The notes below the pieces were generated by a model. The model saw only the letters and a list, made by a program, of their open reading frames with translations, ran no database searches and was not told where the DNA came from. This document shows, one piece after another, positions 37,093 through 46,329 of a DNA stretch of 64,000 bases. Within the stretch, counting starts at the first letter, position 1. The number at the start of each line of letters is the position of its first letter. Origin of the DNA: Cepaea nemoralis (lineage: Eukaryota > Mollusca > Gastropoda > Stylommatophora > Helicidae); the NCBI GenBank assembly GCA_014155875.1, contig JACEFZ010021371.1:1390001-1454000 (forward strand), read 5' to 3'. A program made the translations under genes and the position numbers.

Positions 37093-40000
37093 TCAGACAT
37101 TGGTGCTCACTGGGTCGGTCGGACAACGTGACAAAAGATCGGCAATTGAATTGGTTCTGCCTGGGATATGTCGAACCTCAAAGCTATAATCTTGAAGTTT
37201 CAAAGACCAACGCGCTACCATATGGTTCGAAGGCACCCCTGAATTCATCCATCGTAAGGGGCTGCTGTCCGATTCTACGATGAAATGGCGTCCTAGAAGA
37301 AATCTAGATAATTTTGTAATACCTACTACTAAAGCTAGGGCTTCCAATTGAGGAATGGACCATGCCCGCTCTCGGGCCTTCAGCTTCCTGGATACAAAAT
37401 AAACGGGGTGGAGGATGTTGTTATACTCCTGCAACAGGACTGCTCCAATCGCCACGGAGCTAGCATCTGTGCGTAATCTGAAAGGTAAACGGATATCGGG
37501 CAATTTAAGGATAAGATTGCGTTCATTCTTATCAGAAAAACATGATAGAACTTTATGAAATGCAATTTTTAGGCATTGATCGTGTACAATTTTCTCTGGT
37601 TTATCTTTTGTTAGTAGATTAGTAAATACCTCGGTCAGTTCAGAAAAATCAGGAATAAACTGCCGGTAGTAATTTATTAAGCCCAACAAACTTCTGACTT
37701 GTTTTTTAGTAGTCGGAAGTGAGAGTTTTAGTATCTTGGACACAATTTTATCGTCTATCGTGACAAAGCCATTGGATATTTTGTAACCCAAGAATGATAT
37801 TTCCTGGTAGGCTATGTCTACTTTTGCAGGCTTCACTGTCAGTCCGTGCTGTCTGATCCGTTCAAATGTCTGGTCTAAAGTCTTAATGTGCTCAGTCATT
37901 GTCTCTGTGTGAATACATATGTCGTCGATATAGCAGATTATGTTAGGAATGTCTACTAGAAGTAGTCGTGTCATCCGTACAAATGTGGCTGGGTCGTTAA
38001 CAAGCCCAAATGGAAGTTTGCACCATTCGTACAGTCCCCAAGGTGTGGCAAATGCTCTCAGATGTCTGCTCTGTTCGTCTACAGCAATCTGCCAATAACC
38101 TTTCGTCATGTCTACCGTCGTAAAGAACCTAGCGTCTGTCAGTTCTGTCAAAAGATCGTCAGTGTTTGCCATTGGCTCAAGATCTAGAACAGTTATTTTA
38201 TTCAGTTTTCGGTAGTCGATGCACAGTCTTATTGTATTGTCCTTTTTGCGTACTATGACCATGGGAGATGAGTAGTCTGATTGGGATCGTCTTATGATGT
38301 TATTTTTCTCTAAGTTGATGATTTCTTGATGTAAATGCTCTTTGTAATGTAATGGGATGGTGTATGGTCTGCATCTAATGGGTGTGTTTGATGTGAGTGT
38401 GATGTGATGCTGTACTAATTCTGTTTGTCCTGGGTTGTTGGAAAAGATGGTGTTGTACTGTTGTATAAGTTGTTTGCACCTGTCTGTCTCTGCTTGAGTT
38501 AAATTTGGGTTGATTTTGATCTCCTTCAAGCAGTCTGTCGTGTCTAATGCAGGTGTTGGAATTTCGTCACTAGCATCGTCATCTTCGTGATCTATTATCA
38601 CTGTACAAGCTGTCGTATCGTCCTGTTCGTTGTCTCTGTTGTGGTATGGTCTTAGCATATTTATGTGAAATATTTTGTGTTTGTCTTTTATAAGGATTTC
38701 GTAGTCTACAGGTGAAATCTGTCTCGTCACTTTAAAAGGTCCCTGCCAAGAATCAGTCAGTAGATGTCTGTCACTAGGTAGTAGCAGAAGAATGTCCTGT
38801 CCAGGTGTCAATGTTATCGTCCTGTTACCTTTGTCAGCATACTGTCTATAAGTATCACCAGATAGTTTTAGTGCATTCTTTGCAATAACACAAGATTTGA
38901 TGATTCTTTCACGCAATGATGTAACATATAAGTATGATGATATGGGTTTAAGTACTGGAGTAGAGTCAGTTAACATTTGGTGGTAAATGGTCAATGGGCC
39001 GAGTGGTTTGGCACCATAGATAAGTTCAAAAGGAGAGAAACCGGTACTAGCATGAGGTACCTCGCGATAAGCAAAAAGAATAGCTGGTAGATATACATCC
39101 CAGTTATTGGGGTGTTCTTGCGTTACTTTTGCAAGCATGTGCTTAAGATCCCCGTTAAACTTTTCTATTACTCCGCTACTGTGAGGATGGTAGGGTGAAT
39201 TGAAACACTGCTTCACTCCCAACATTTTGGTGAAAGCTTGGGTGGATGCGGCAATAAACTGAGTGCCCCTATCAGATTGGATAGTATCTGGAAAACCTAT
39301 CCTAGAAAAAATATGGAAGAACACTTCCATTATGTCATTGGCAGTTATGTTCTTTAACGGAATAGCTTCTGGCCAGCGACTACATTGATCAATGACAGTT
39401 AGAATAAATTTATTCCCTCTAGTTGTTGTATGACTAAGAGGGCCCACTATGTCAACCGATAGCTTTTCAAAAGGTCGACTGGCTAAGTCGGTAACTTGTA
39501 ACTTTGCCTGTGGGTGTTTACCTTTTTTAACCAGTTTCTGGCAGGTGTCACAACTTCTGCAATATTCTTTAATGTCATTGCAAAATTTTGGCCAGTGAAA
39601 CTGTGTCAATAACCTTGATCTGGTCTTGACGTATGCCATATGTCCCGCAAGAGGTATATCGTGTGCAAGATGTAAGGCTTGCTTGCGATAACTAGTTGGC
39701 AAAACAGTTTGCTCTGTGGTATTGTCACCTCTGGTGTAATACCTGGTGAGTATGTCATTTTTCATAGCAAAATGCCATTTTGCATTCTTGGTTACTTTTG
39801 GCTTTCGGCCGATCAGGTCAAAGTATTTTGACAATGAAGGATCAGCTTTTTGGGCTGTTACAAATGCTTCCTTCATGGTGTTAGTAGATATTGAAACTGG
39901 GCTGAGTAATTGTATCGCCTCAGTTTGATTTATTTCATCTTGCATTCGAGCAGTAGCTCTTGTTACTGCGTTCACACACTCAATGATGTCAGATGATGAT

Positions 40001-41889
40001 GGAACAACAGTTTCAATGATGTCATGAGAACTTAGTGCTACGTTAGCTACTTTACAATCAATAGGTGGTGTGACATTTTCAATGATGACATTTGATGGTG
40101 ATGTTATGGTATCATCAATACATACAGATGTTATGTCATGAGGTTTATCATTTACCTCAGGTAAATTACCAATAATTATATCACAAACTGGACTGGTTAG
40201 TGCAGCGCACTTTACTTTCCCAGTGAGGAAAGGTGTTTCAATATATGCCCATGCTAATGGGTATTTCTCAATATTGCCTGAGAATGTTCTACATGTTACG
40301 TGCCTGCCTGTATAGTCTGTAGGCATTATGAACGTTCTCTTCAGGCCAATGAGTGAACTGCCCGTGTCGCGAAGGACTGTAGCAGGTTTGCCATTTACAT
40401 ATCCGTGATGGATGTTTATTCTGCCTTTTGAATCTACTACCAAATTAGCTTCTTCATTGGCAATAGGGATGGCATGCCCGCATGTTAAAATACCATCTTC
40501 ATAGAAGGTGTTACAAACAGAGCATTTGTTTGCGCTGAAAATGTCAAAAGCCTGTGCTGAGTTCACAGGATGTTTCTCTGGCTCTTCTTCATCAGAAGAC
40601 GAACTATCAAACAAGGCGGCATTTGCTTTGTTGGTCATATGCCTGCCCTTACAATCTTTCCGATGGTGTCCCCACGCCTTGCAGAGGAAACATTTTCGCA
40701 CGTTTTTGAAGGATTTACGTTCCTTGTCTTGTCTGTTTACCATGTTTAACAAGTAAGTATGGTACCCTGGGTTCTGATCGCACATTTCACCCTGATGATG
40801 TGAATATTTGCAATAAATGCAATGATTAAATTTCTCAGAGGTAGGCTTATGAGATTTCTGCCTACTATAGGGTTGTTTGTCATAGTTAGCCGCTGCTACA
40901 AAGTTAATGTTAGTATCTTCAGTAGCAAAGCAATGTTTGTTGGCTGTGTAGTAAGCCGACCCACGTCTTTCAATCTCATCCACACTGGAGCATTCATTCT
41001 CTAACAAAAATTTAGCAAAGGCTGAAGGAAGAGATGATACAATTTTGTCTCTAATGATTAGATCTTCTAATCTCTGATAATTATGATCAATTTTGGCTGC
41101 TGAAGTCCATTTGGTGAAAATATCTCGGACTAAGCAGAGGTAATCAGAGAACGTCTGAGTCGGTTTTGGGCTCAATTTACTGAATTGTTCTCTGTAACCT
41201 GCCTCATCTAACATAAAATGTGCCATAATCTTAGATTTCAGATAATGGTAATCTTTTCTGAGGTCTTTGGGGATGGTTTCAATTACTTTAAGAGGTTCCC
41301 CTGACAAACTCCTCATGTACACAATGTTCCATTCAGACAGTGGAACCTGATAATGTTCCATTAGTGTTTCAAAATTTTGGGTAAAGGCTGCGATGCAGTC
41401 ACCCGAGGTATAATTACGTACAATACCTTGATATTTCTTGTACTGGTTTTCTTTCTCCAGTCTCTCAGATTTCTTAGACTCTTTGTTCATGGCAGTCTCA
41501 GTGTCAAGTTGTTTTATCTTCAACTGTAACTCCAGTTCTTCTCTCTTACTCTGAGCTGCTATTTCTGCCTTCTTTAACTCACTATCTATCTCAGCTTGTT
41601 TTAAGGCTGTTTCTGCCTTCTTTAGTTCGCTATCTAATTCGGCTTGCTTTGTCTTAGCAGCCAGTTCTAATTCGGCTTGCTTTAAGGCTGTGTCTGCCTC
41701 TACTTGTTTGGCAGCCATTTCTGCCTCAGTCTGCTTTAAAGCTCTTTCAGCCGCTCTTTCATCGCGTTCATTAGCTTTCTCCTGTACTAGTAGGTATTCA
41801 GCGTACTTCTGCTCACTCCACTGTGTTAGTTCATCACCATGTAACTGTAACTTTATGCCCATATCAATGAAATCAAATAATGAAGACAT
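37093..41889 (-). CDS. Gag-Pol polyprotein, Gmr1-like (PR-INT-RT-RNase H)
   Basis: The intact 1598-residue frame encodes all retrotransposition enzymes. Residues 1-380 are Gag with a Lys/Glu/Ala-rich coiled-coil-like N-terminus (ERAAERALKQTEAEMAAKQ). A CCHC knuckle (CFLCKAWGHHRKDC) lies near 405 and a protease motif LRDTGSSLIG near 508. The integrase zinc domain (HLAHDIPLAGH...CRSCDTC) is at about 740-781. The integrase core has Asp in SVDIVGP near 812, SDRGTQF near 873 and Glu in GVIEKFNGD near 909; the last two are separated by exactly 35 residues (DD35E). RT follows with VRKKDNTIRLCIDYRKLN, LPFGLVNDPATF and YIDD near 1318, then RNase H from RTDASSVAIGA near 1474. No stop separates Gag from Pol. 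All catalytic motifs look intact. Confidence 0.96.
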   Translation of the reverse strand: MSSLFDFIDMGIKLQLHGDELTQWSEQKYAEYLLVQEKANERDERAAERALKQTEAEMAAKQVEADTALKQAELELAAKTKQAELDSELKKAETALKQAEIDSELKKAEIAAQSKREELELQLKIKQLDTETAMNKESKKSERLEKENQYKKYQGIVRNYTSGDCIAAFTQNFETLMEHYQVPLSEWNIVYMRSLSGEPLKVIETIPKDLRKDYHYLKSKIMAHFMLDEAGYREQFSKLSPKPTQTFSDYLCLVRDIFTKWTSAAKIDHNYQRLEDLIIRDKIVSSLPSAFAKFLLENECSSVDEIERRGSAYYTANKHCFATEDTNINFVAAANYDKQPYSRQKSHKPTSEKFNHCIYCKYSHHQGEMCDQNPGYHTYLLNMVNRQDKERKSFKNVRKCFLCKAWGHHRKDCKGRHMTNKANAALFDSSSSDEEEPEKHPVNSAQAFDIFSANKCSVCNTFYEDGILTCGHAIPIANEEANLVVDSKGRINIHHGYVNGKPATVLRDTGSSLIGLKRTFIMPTDYTGRHVTCRTFSGNIEKYPLAWAYIETPFLTGKVKCAALTSPVCDIIIGNLPEVNDKPHDITSVCIDDTITSPSNVIIENVTPPIDCKVANVALSSHDIIETVVPSSSDIIECVNAVTRATARMQDEINQTEAIQLLSPVSISTNTMKEAFVTAQKADPSLSKYFDLIGRKPKVTKNAKWHFAMKNDILTRYYTRGDNTTEQTVLPTSYRKQALHLAHDIPLAGHMAYVKTRSRLLTQFHWPKFCNDIKEYCRSCDTCQKLVKKGKHPQAKLQVTDLASRPFEKLSVDIVGPLSHTTTRGNKFILTVIDQCSRWPEAIPLKNITANDIMEVFFHIFSRIGFPDTIQSDRGTQFIAASTQAFTKMLGVKQCFNSPYHPHSSGVIEKFNGDLKHMLAKVTQEHPNNWDVYLPAILFAYREVPHASTGFSPFELIYGAKPLGPLTIYHQMLTDSTPVLKPISSYLYVTSLRERIIKSCVIAKNALKLSGDTYRQYADKGNRTITLTPGQDILLLLPSDRHLLTDSWQGPFKVTRQISPVDYEILIKDKHKIFHINMLRPYHNRDNEQDDTTACTVIIDHEDDDASDEIPTPALDTTDCLKEIKINPNLTQAETDRCKQLIQQYNTIFSNNPGQTELVQHHITLTSNTPIRCRPYTIPLHYKEHLHQEIINLEKNNIIRRSQSDYSSPMVIVRKKDNTIRLCIDYRKLNKITVLDLEPMANTDDLLTELTDARFFTTVDMTKGYWQIAVDEQSRHLRAFATPWGLYEWCKLPFGLVNDPATFVRMTRLLLVDIPNIICYIDDICIHTETMTEHIKTLDQTFERIRQHGLTVKPAKVDIAYQEISFLGYKISNGFVTIDDKIVSKILKLSLPTTKKQVRSLLGLINYYRQFIPDFSELTEVFTNLLTKDKPEKIVHDQCLKIAFHKVLSCFSDKNERNLILKLPDIRLPFRLRTDASSVAIGAVLLQEYNNILHPVYFVSRKLKARERAWSIPQLEALALVVGITKLSRFLLGRHFIVESDSSPLRWMNSGVPSNHMVARWSLKLQDYSFEVRHIPGRTNSIADLLSRCPTDPVSTNV

Positions 41890-42432
41890 GATGGAAAAAT
41901 GTCAATGAAATACCAGCCACACACAATATGTTATAAGTGGTTAGTAATCAACAATTTACAATCTGTTTATATGGACGATATGTGCCTAAAAATGCATCTT
42001 TAAAGTATGTGAAAAGAAAAAAATTATACTCAAGTGCCCTGGATGCGGTGAAGAACGGTTGGAAAATCGGTCTAGGAACTGTAGGGTCGCTACTTCAGAC
42101 TACAAATGACCTCTACGGCAAGGTTTCGGATGGTACGGCAAAACCTGCTTTGTTTTTGGAAGAAGATAAATTAGCGTCTATTTGTTGGTGTGTGCCTGCT
42201 TGTCACTAAGTGTTGATTAGGTTTGTATGGCGTTGAGTGTAGTTGTATGTCGTAAGTTTGTCCGTCAACAGTTGTTTTACAATACACGTTACTTTCTTTC
42301 CAAACACTTTTAGCGTTCCACAAACTCAATGCACCAAGACAATCTACAAGTATCTTAACACTCTACAACATTGATGATACATCACTTACATCAAGATGAC
42401 ATTCAGTAAGGACATAGACATCAAGTTTACAA

Positions 42433-42495
42433 GATGGCGACAAGGTCAAAATGGCGACAAGATCACAATGTCGACAAGGTCAAAACGGTGACAAG
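42433..42495. repeat. 17-bp tandem repeat in LTR-element leader
   Basis: Nearly four units of ATGGCGACAAGGTCAAA-like sequence. The rest of the leader (41890-42781) has no minus-strand coding motif. Confidence 0.85.
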
Positions 42496-42694
42496 TTTCA
42501 CAAATCACAAATGTTTTACACGCTTACAGGATCAAACAAAATGTATGCATTGTACGTTTACAAATGATCTTACACATGTTTAAATAATGTAGTAATAAAT
42601 CAAAATGAGCCTTCCATGATCACATTAACACATTTAACTCTAATCCAAGTAAATTATGATCACATCTAGGTTCAAATCTAACTAAATTAAAGCT

Positions 42695-42777
42695 GGACGA
42701 GACCTGCACGTTTAACAAGGACGAGCTACTCACGTTCAAATATAAGTAAATTAAAGCGGGACGAGCCCCCACGTTCA
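42695..42777 (-). repeat. Reiterated primer-site-like module in the leader
   Basis: Three related blocks, AACGTGnnnnnCTCGTCC, lie at 42759-42776, 42719-42737 and 42695-42713. Only the first has the full TGGGGGCTCGTCC. A flanking GCTTTAATTTA also repeats. Confidence 0.75.
42759..42771 (-). other. Primer binding site candidate (tRNA-Pro-like)
   Basis: TGGGGGCTCGTCC lies 10 nt inside the 5' LTR edge on the minus strand and equals the first 13 nt of the classic tRNA-Pro primer site, complementary to a tRNA ending GGACGAGCCCCCA. The 10-nt gap is larger than the usual 0-3 nt. Confidence 0.65.
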
Positions 42778-42781
42778 CACA

Positions 42782-43279
42782 TGTCAGGGTCTTAAACTTG
42801 GCTCGCTTGCCTAACAAGTGTGAGACAGTACAAATACAACGTGATTTGACGTAAGACTCAACGACACATCGTTCGATGGATTTATTAACATATCAAATAC
42901 AGAACGATGATCACAAATATATATAATGGATACTTTACAACTTACATCCACAATACAGTTCACAAGTCTGACTCGCAAGATGTCCAGACACTCGCCTTTC
43001 AATACAGAAACCATACAACGCCTTTCTCTCAATCACACGTCCGTCATGTTCCGTGTCCCCAGAGCTGTCTGGACCTGGTTCGCAACTTGCCTTAGCGTCA
43101 CGTGGCAGGCGTGCGTCTTGCGTTGGCGGCCTGACCGCTGGTCAGCCAGCGATCTCGCAGGCCGGTAACTCCTATTCGCCTGGCGGCGCAACGCAGTTGT
43201 TGCATCCCTTACTGGGAGCTAAGTCGCCTGGCGGTCGTAACGATGTCCCTGCATCGCTGTCCCCTGTTGGACTCTGACA
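42782..43279 (-). repeat. 5' LTR (element orientation), 498 bp
   Basis: It matches the LTR at 35188 almost base for base but lacks 11 bp (CCTGCCTGACG) near 43091. A 73-codon minus-strand frame (MRERRCMVSVLKGECL) is identical in both LTRs, but this reflects LTR identity and not a gene. The 5' LTR should hold the promoter; no convincing TATA box was located. Confidence 0.95.
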
Positions 43280-43408
43280 TGCATATTAAATGATAACTGC
43301 ATAATATATTAAGAATAATTGTCAATAGCAATCAGACTTTGATATGTAGAAAATGAGGAAAAGCATAATGATTTGCATTCAGATTCTACAATTTTCCATA
43401 AAACATAC

Positions 43409-43522
43409 TTGTGTGTCAGAAAACAGAAAGACTACAGGCTGAGGAGATTCAATAGCTCGCCTGAGAATTCTTTTTAAGTCATCTCTCCATTCGAGTGATG
43501 TGTAGTTCTTGGAGATCTCCAC
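43409..43522 (-). CDS. Dynein heavy chain exon C (AAA4 core)
   Basis: The 114-nt exon of 38 codons runs from VEISKNYTSLEWRDDLKRIL to VVFLFSDTQ, phase 0 at both ends. The acceptor is TTTTCAAG/GTGGAG; the donor is CAA/GTATGT. The EISKNY...EWR(D/E)DLK block and the FLFSDTQ Walker B region are conserved in dynein AAA4. The next coding exon is 19.3 kb away. A complete LTR retrotransposon begins only 129 bp below the donor, at 43279, in the same transcriptional orientation. Confidence 0.94.
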
Positions 43523-44035
43523 CTTGAAAACAGAAAACAGTACATTATGCATCATACATAATTCTAATAAAAACGTTAGTTGCATATATTGTGCGGGACG
43601 TTGTAGTCAACCCCTGTATTTTCTTAAGAGAATATTTTTCATCTTGTGAAATTCTGCTTTTGCTTTGGCTATCCTACATTTATCTTCTTTAATCAATCTT
43701 TCATCTGCTGTCATAAACAGTTTCCGATATTTTAGCGCATATCTGCTTTAAAGAAACTTATTTACTTTGATGTTGCGTGTGAGAAGATATTGTTTCTGTT
43801 TTTCTGCTATTAAAACTAAAACCGTTGTTCAGTCGTGCTCCACCCACCTTATGTGACACCTAGTAAATCTCATCTCATCTCATCATGTTCCTCTTGTACC
43901 TTGACGTGTCGAGGTGATGTATAAACAGCAGGAGAGTGCCCGCTTATCGGCTTCATGTATACACATGTTGTGATTGTAACTGATTAAAAAAGGTGAGGAA
44001 TGATATGCTTCGTGTATAATGGCATATATCGGTGC
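43523..44035. other. Unassigned intron B-C sequence
   Basis: No exon or repeat motif was recognised, apart from short CTCATCT repeats near 43870. Confidence 0.5.
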
Positions 44036-44460
44036 AAAGGTCGCAGATGGTGAGTATTCGCTGGATCTTATCTCCAGGACACTGGTGTGGCTGGAAATGA
44101 GCAGGCAGACATATTGGTCGGTGTCGCATCATAAAGGGCTAATTCGGTGCATGATAAGGCAGATGTGGTGAACTCCTCTGGGAGAATGTAATTAATGCAC
44201 AAGAACAGATAGGCTATACTGGTCTAAAGAGAATGCAGCAGCAAGGTTTGATCAGAGAATCTGGTCGACAGTCGTCACTCACGTCAGGTAAAGCAATACG
44301 GACATATAACCAGCTTGCAACAGGCAACATTTGTTGTGGAACTCTTCACATGATGTTGAAGAGGAGGACTGAACGCTTATGGGAATGCCCTGAGTGCAGT
44401 GATGCCATTCTTGATTCACCTCAACTCAGCTCAACTCTGATCAATAACTGATTCACTTAG
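44036..44460 (+). mobile_element. I-like LINE 3' fragment
   Basis: It reads WILSPGHW-like RNase H remnants, then RMQQQGLIRESGRQSSLTSG, TYNQLATGNICCGTLHMMLK and TERLWECPECSDA. These match the C-terminus of the element at 24884-28435 (YNQIATGTITVGTLRWLL, EHLWECPECC). It is 5'-truncated with internal stops and lies in the 1.65-kb intron B-C. Confidence 0.83.
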
Positions 44461-45171
44461 ATTACAGCATCATAATAATAAAGTCTAGAATGAAATACAA
44501 ATATATCAATTGCAGTAAAGCGTAGTCTTGCGATCTTCAATAGCATGAATTGATTCGTTTGTGACACCTTTCTGTGCCATGACAAAAGTCTGTCAAATAT
44601 TCTGTTTGATGTGTCCTCTATGTCTCTTCCCATAAATCTTTCAAGATGTCACAACATATTCCACAGATTTTGTTTTCAAGATGAGGTATACAATAATGTC
44701 TGCCTCTTTCTGATGTTTGTGATTTCTGATGTCTTAGCATCTCAAAACATGAACATTACTCAATTTGGCTGTCCAAGATATTTTCAGCATTCGTTTTTTA
44801 AGACCACTTTGTTTTGAGGTCCCTAAGAATGATTTTGTATATTTACTAATTGTCCAGGATTTACAGCCGTATCTTAAAATTGGTTCTATCTTACAAATAA
44901 CAACCTTTTTCTCACCTCCAATGGCAGGTACTTATTGTACCAGATGTTCTTCATTTAAAGAAATGCATATTGTGCTAGTCCTATTCTGTTCTCTGGGATA
45001 CATATAGTATCTAATGTAATCACTGTGCCTAGATACTCAAATATGTGTTTGTGGTCCTTATTAACATCATTTACTTTATTGGTATATTGAGGTATAATGT
45101 ATATCTTTCAAAGTAAATAACTGATATTTTAGTAATACCATGAGCATTTCAAAAGAAAAAATGTATACAAC
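44461..45171. other. Unassigned intron B-C sequence, possible LINE-derived
   Basis: Minus-strand pieces near 44560-45060 are weakly reminiscent of RTE connection regions but too decayed to assign. No exon was recognised. Confidence 0.35.
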
Positions 45172-45313
45172 CTGATTGACTTCACAGTCTGATATATAAG
45201 CAGCTAGCTGAGTTAAAGACTGCCGACCAGAACCTCCAACACCTACTAGCAGCGCATGACTGCAAGGCTGTTTTAGAATACGGGCTATCCGTGACACATG
45301 TTCGATAGCAAAT
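45172..45313 (-). CDS. Dynein heavy chain exon B (AAA4 P-loop)
   Basis: The 142-nt exon starts with one base completing Arg, then [20 protein letters not shown], and contains the AAA4 nucleotide-binding loop [15 protein letters not shown]. Arg replaces the usual Walker A Lys, as is typical of axonemal dynein AAA4. It ends CEVNQ at donor CAG/GTTGTA (phase 0). The acceptor is CTCTCCCAAG/ATTTGC. The open frame runs past the donor into intron, so the apparent C-terminal extension is not coding. Intron B-C is only 1.65 kb. Confidence 0.95.
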
Positions 45314-46158
45314 CTTGGGAGAGACAAAAGGCAGCAAAAATCATTTTAAATGAAAAATAAATGAAAAATTAACTATCATGGTTTATTAAAGAAACTCTCT
45401 ATACATGTGTTAATAATGACTATGGAAGGTAATCTGGTACAGTAGTTATTGCAATCAATCTAACACATTTAAGATGTTATTAACTTCATAAACATTAAAT
45501 AAAAAAAGAAGACGACAATATCTTTCGTGTTAACTCGTGCCATGCCTTAACCTTGGCACAGGTTACACGCTAGGTAAATGTGGCTAACAATGTTCAGCAC
45601 AAGCATTAGGCGTATGGAGCTAGACATACATTGTTATAGATCAGTCTGGATGATTATGTCATTATCGGGCCAGCCATTTTCACTTCCAAAGACAATTCCT
45701 AACATCCATCTCAAGCTGGCTTTATCTGGTCAATTTTAAAACGCTACCTCGATGCAAATTTAAACCCGTAACAATAGGCATGTGTCTAGCTACTATGTAC
45801 CACAGTTCATATGCATAATAGACTATCATATAACATGTGGATGTATTTACAACAGACACTTTCAGAACCTCTTCATGGACAATACTGTCTTGATAATTCT
45901 CGTTCCAGTAATACTGGTCTACACACATTTTGGTGCCTTAAATTTTATAGCTGTTCTTTTGGTAATTTTGTGTTGCTGATTCCAAAAATGTGATCATATT
46001 TTTATTTCTATCAGCTCTAATTTTTGAGATAATTAACAATGAACTACATAGTAGGGTAATTGTTATGTACAAGCCTAGAGGTAGGTGACATCAGTGGCAT
46101 TTTGACTGTAATCTGCATTCATATTATATGTAATTACTGTGCATTTATTGTCTTCATA
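45314..46158. other. Unassigned intron A-B sequence
   Basis: No coding or repeat motif was recognised. Confidence 0.5.
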
Positions 46159-46179
46159 TCTTCTTCTTCTTCTTCTTCT

Positions 46180-46226
<47 letters not shown>

Positions 46227-46268
46227 TTCTTCTTCTTCTTCTTCTTCTTCTTCTTCTTCTTCTTCTTC
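46159..46268. repeat. (TCT)n microsatellite
   Basis: About 110 bp of TTC/TCT with one CCT interruption. It generates a poly-Ser frame that is not a gene. Confidence 0.97.
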
Positions 46269-46329
46269 AGCGTTCCGAGCCATTCATCATCTTCATATAA
46301 AACACAAAAATGTATTAACACTTTATCAT

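Larger units (their letters stand above)
35188..43279 (-). mobile_element. Complete Gmr1-like Ty3/gypsy LTR retrotransposon (8.1 kb)
   Basis: Two LTRs (35188-35696 and 42782-43279) begin TGTCAG and end CTGACA and are flanked by the duplicated target TGCAT (35183-35187 and 43280-43284). A single uninterrupted gag-pol frame lies between. The domain order is gag, protease, integrase, reverse transcriptase, RNase H; integrase precedes RT, as in Gmr1-type gypsy elements and unlike ordinary Ty3/gypsy. A 0.9-kb leader and a 1.4-kb 3' untranslated region complete it. It lies in dynein intron C-D, sense to the gene, 129 bp below exon C. The intact ORF and nearly identical LTRs point to a recent insertion. 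Confidence 0.95.

Noticed and set aside
41937..42209. 90-codon plus-strand frame next to the start of gag
   Set aside because: Antisense to the element leader, with no recognisable motif and no sign it is expressed.
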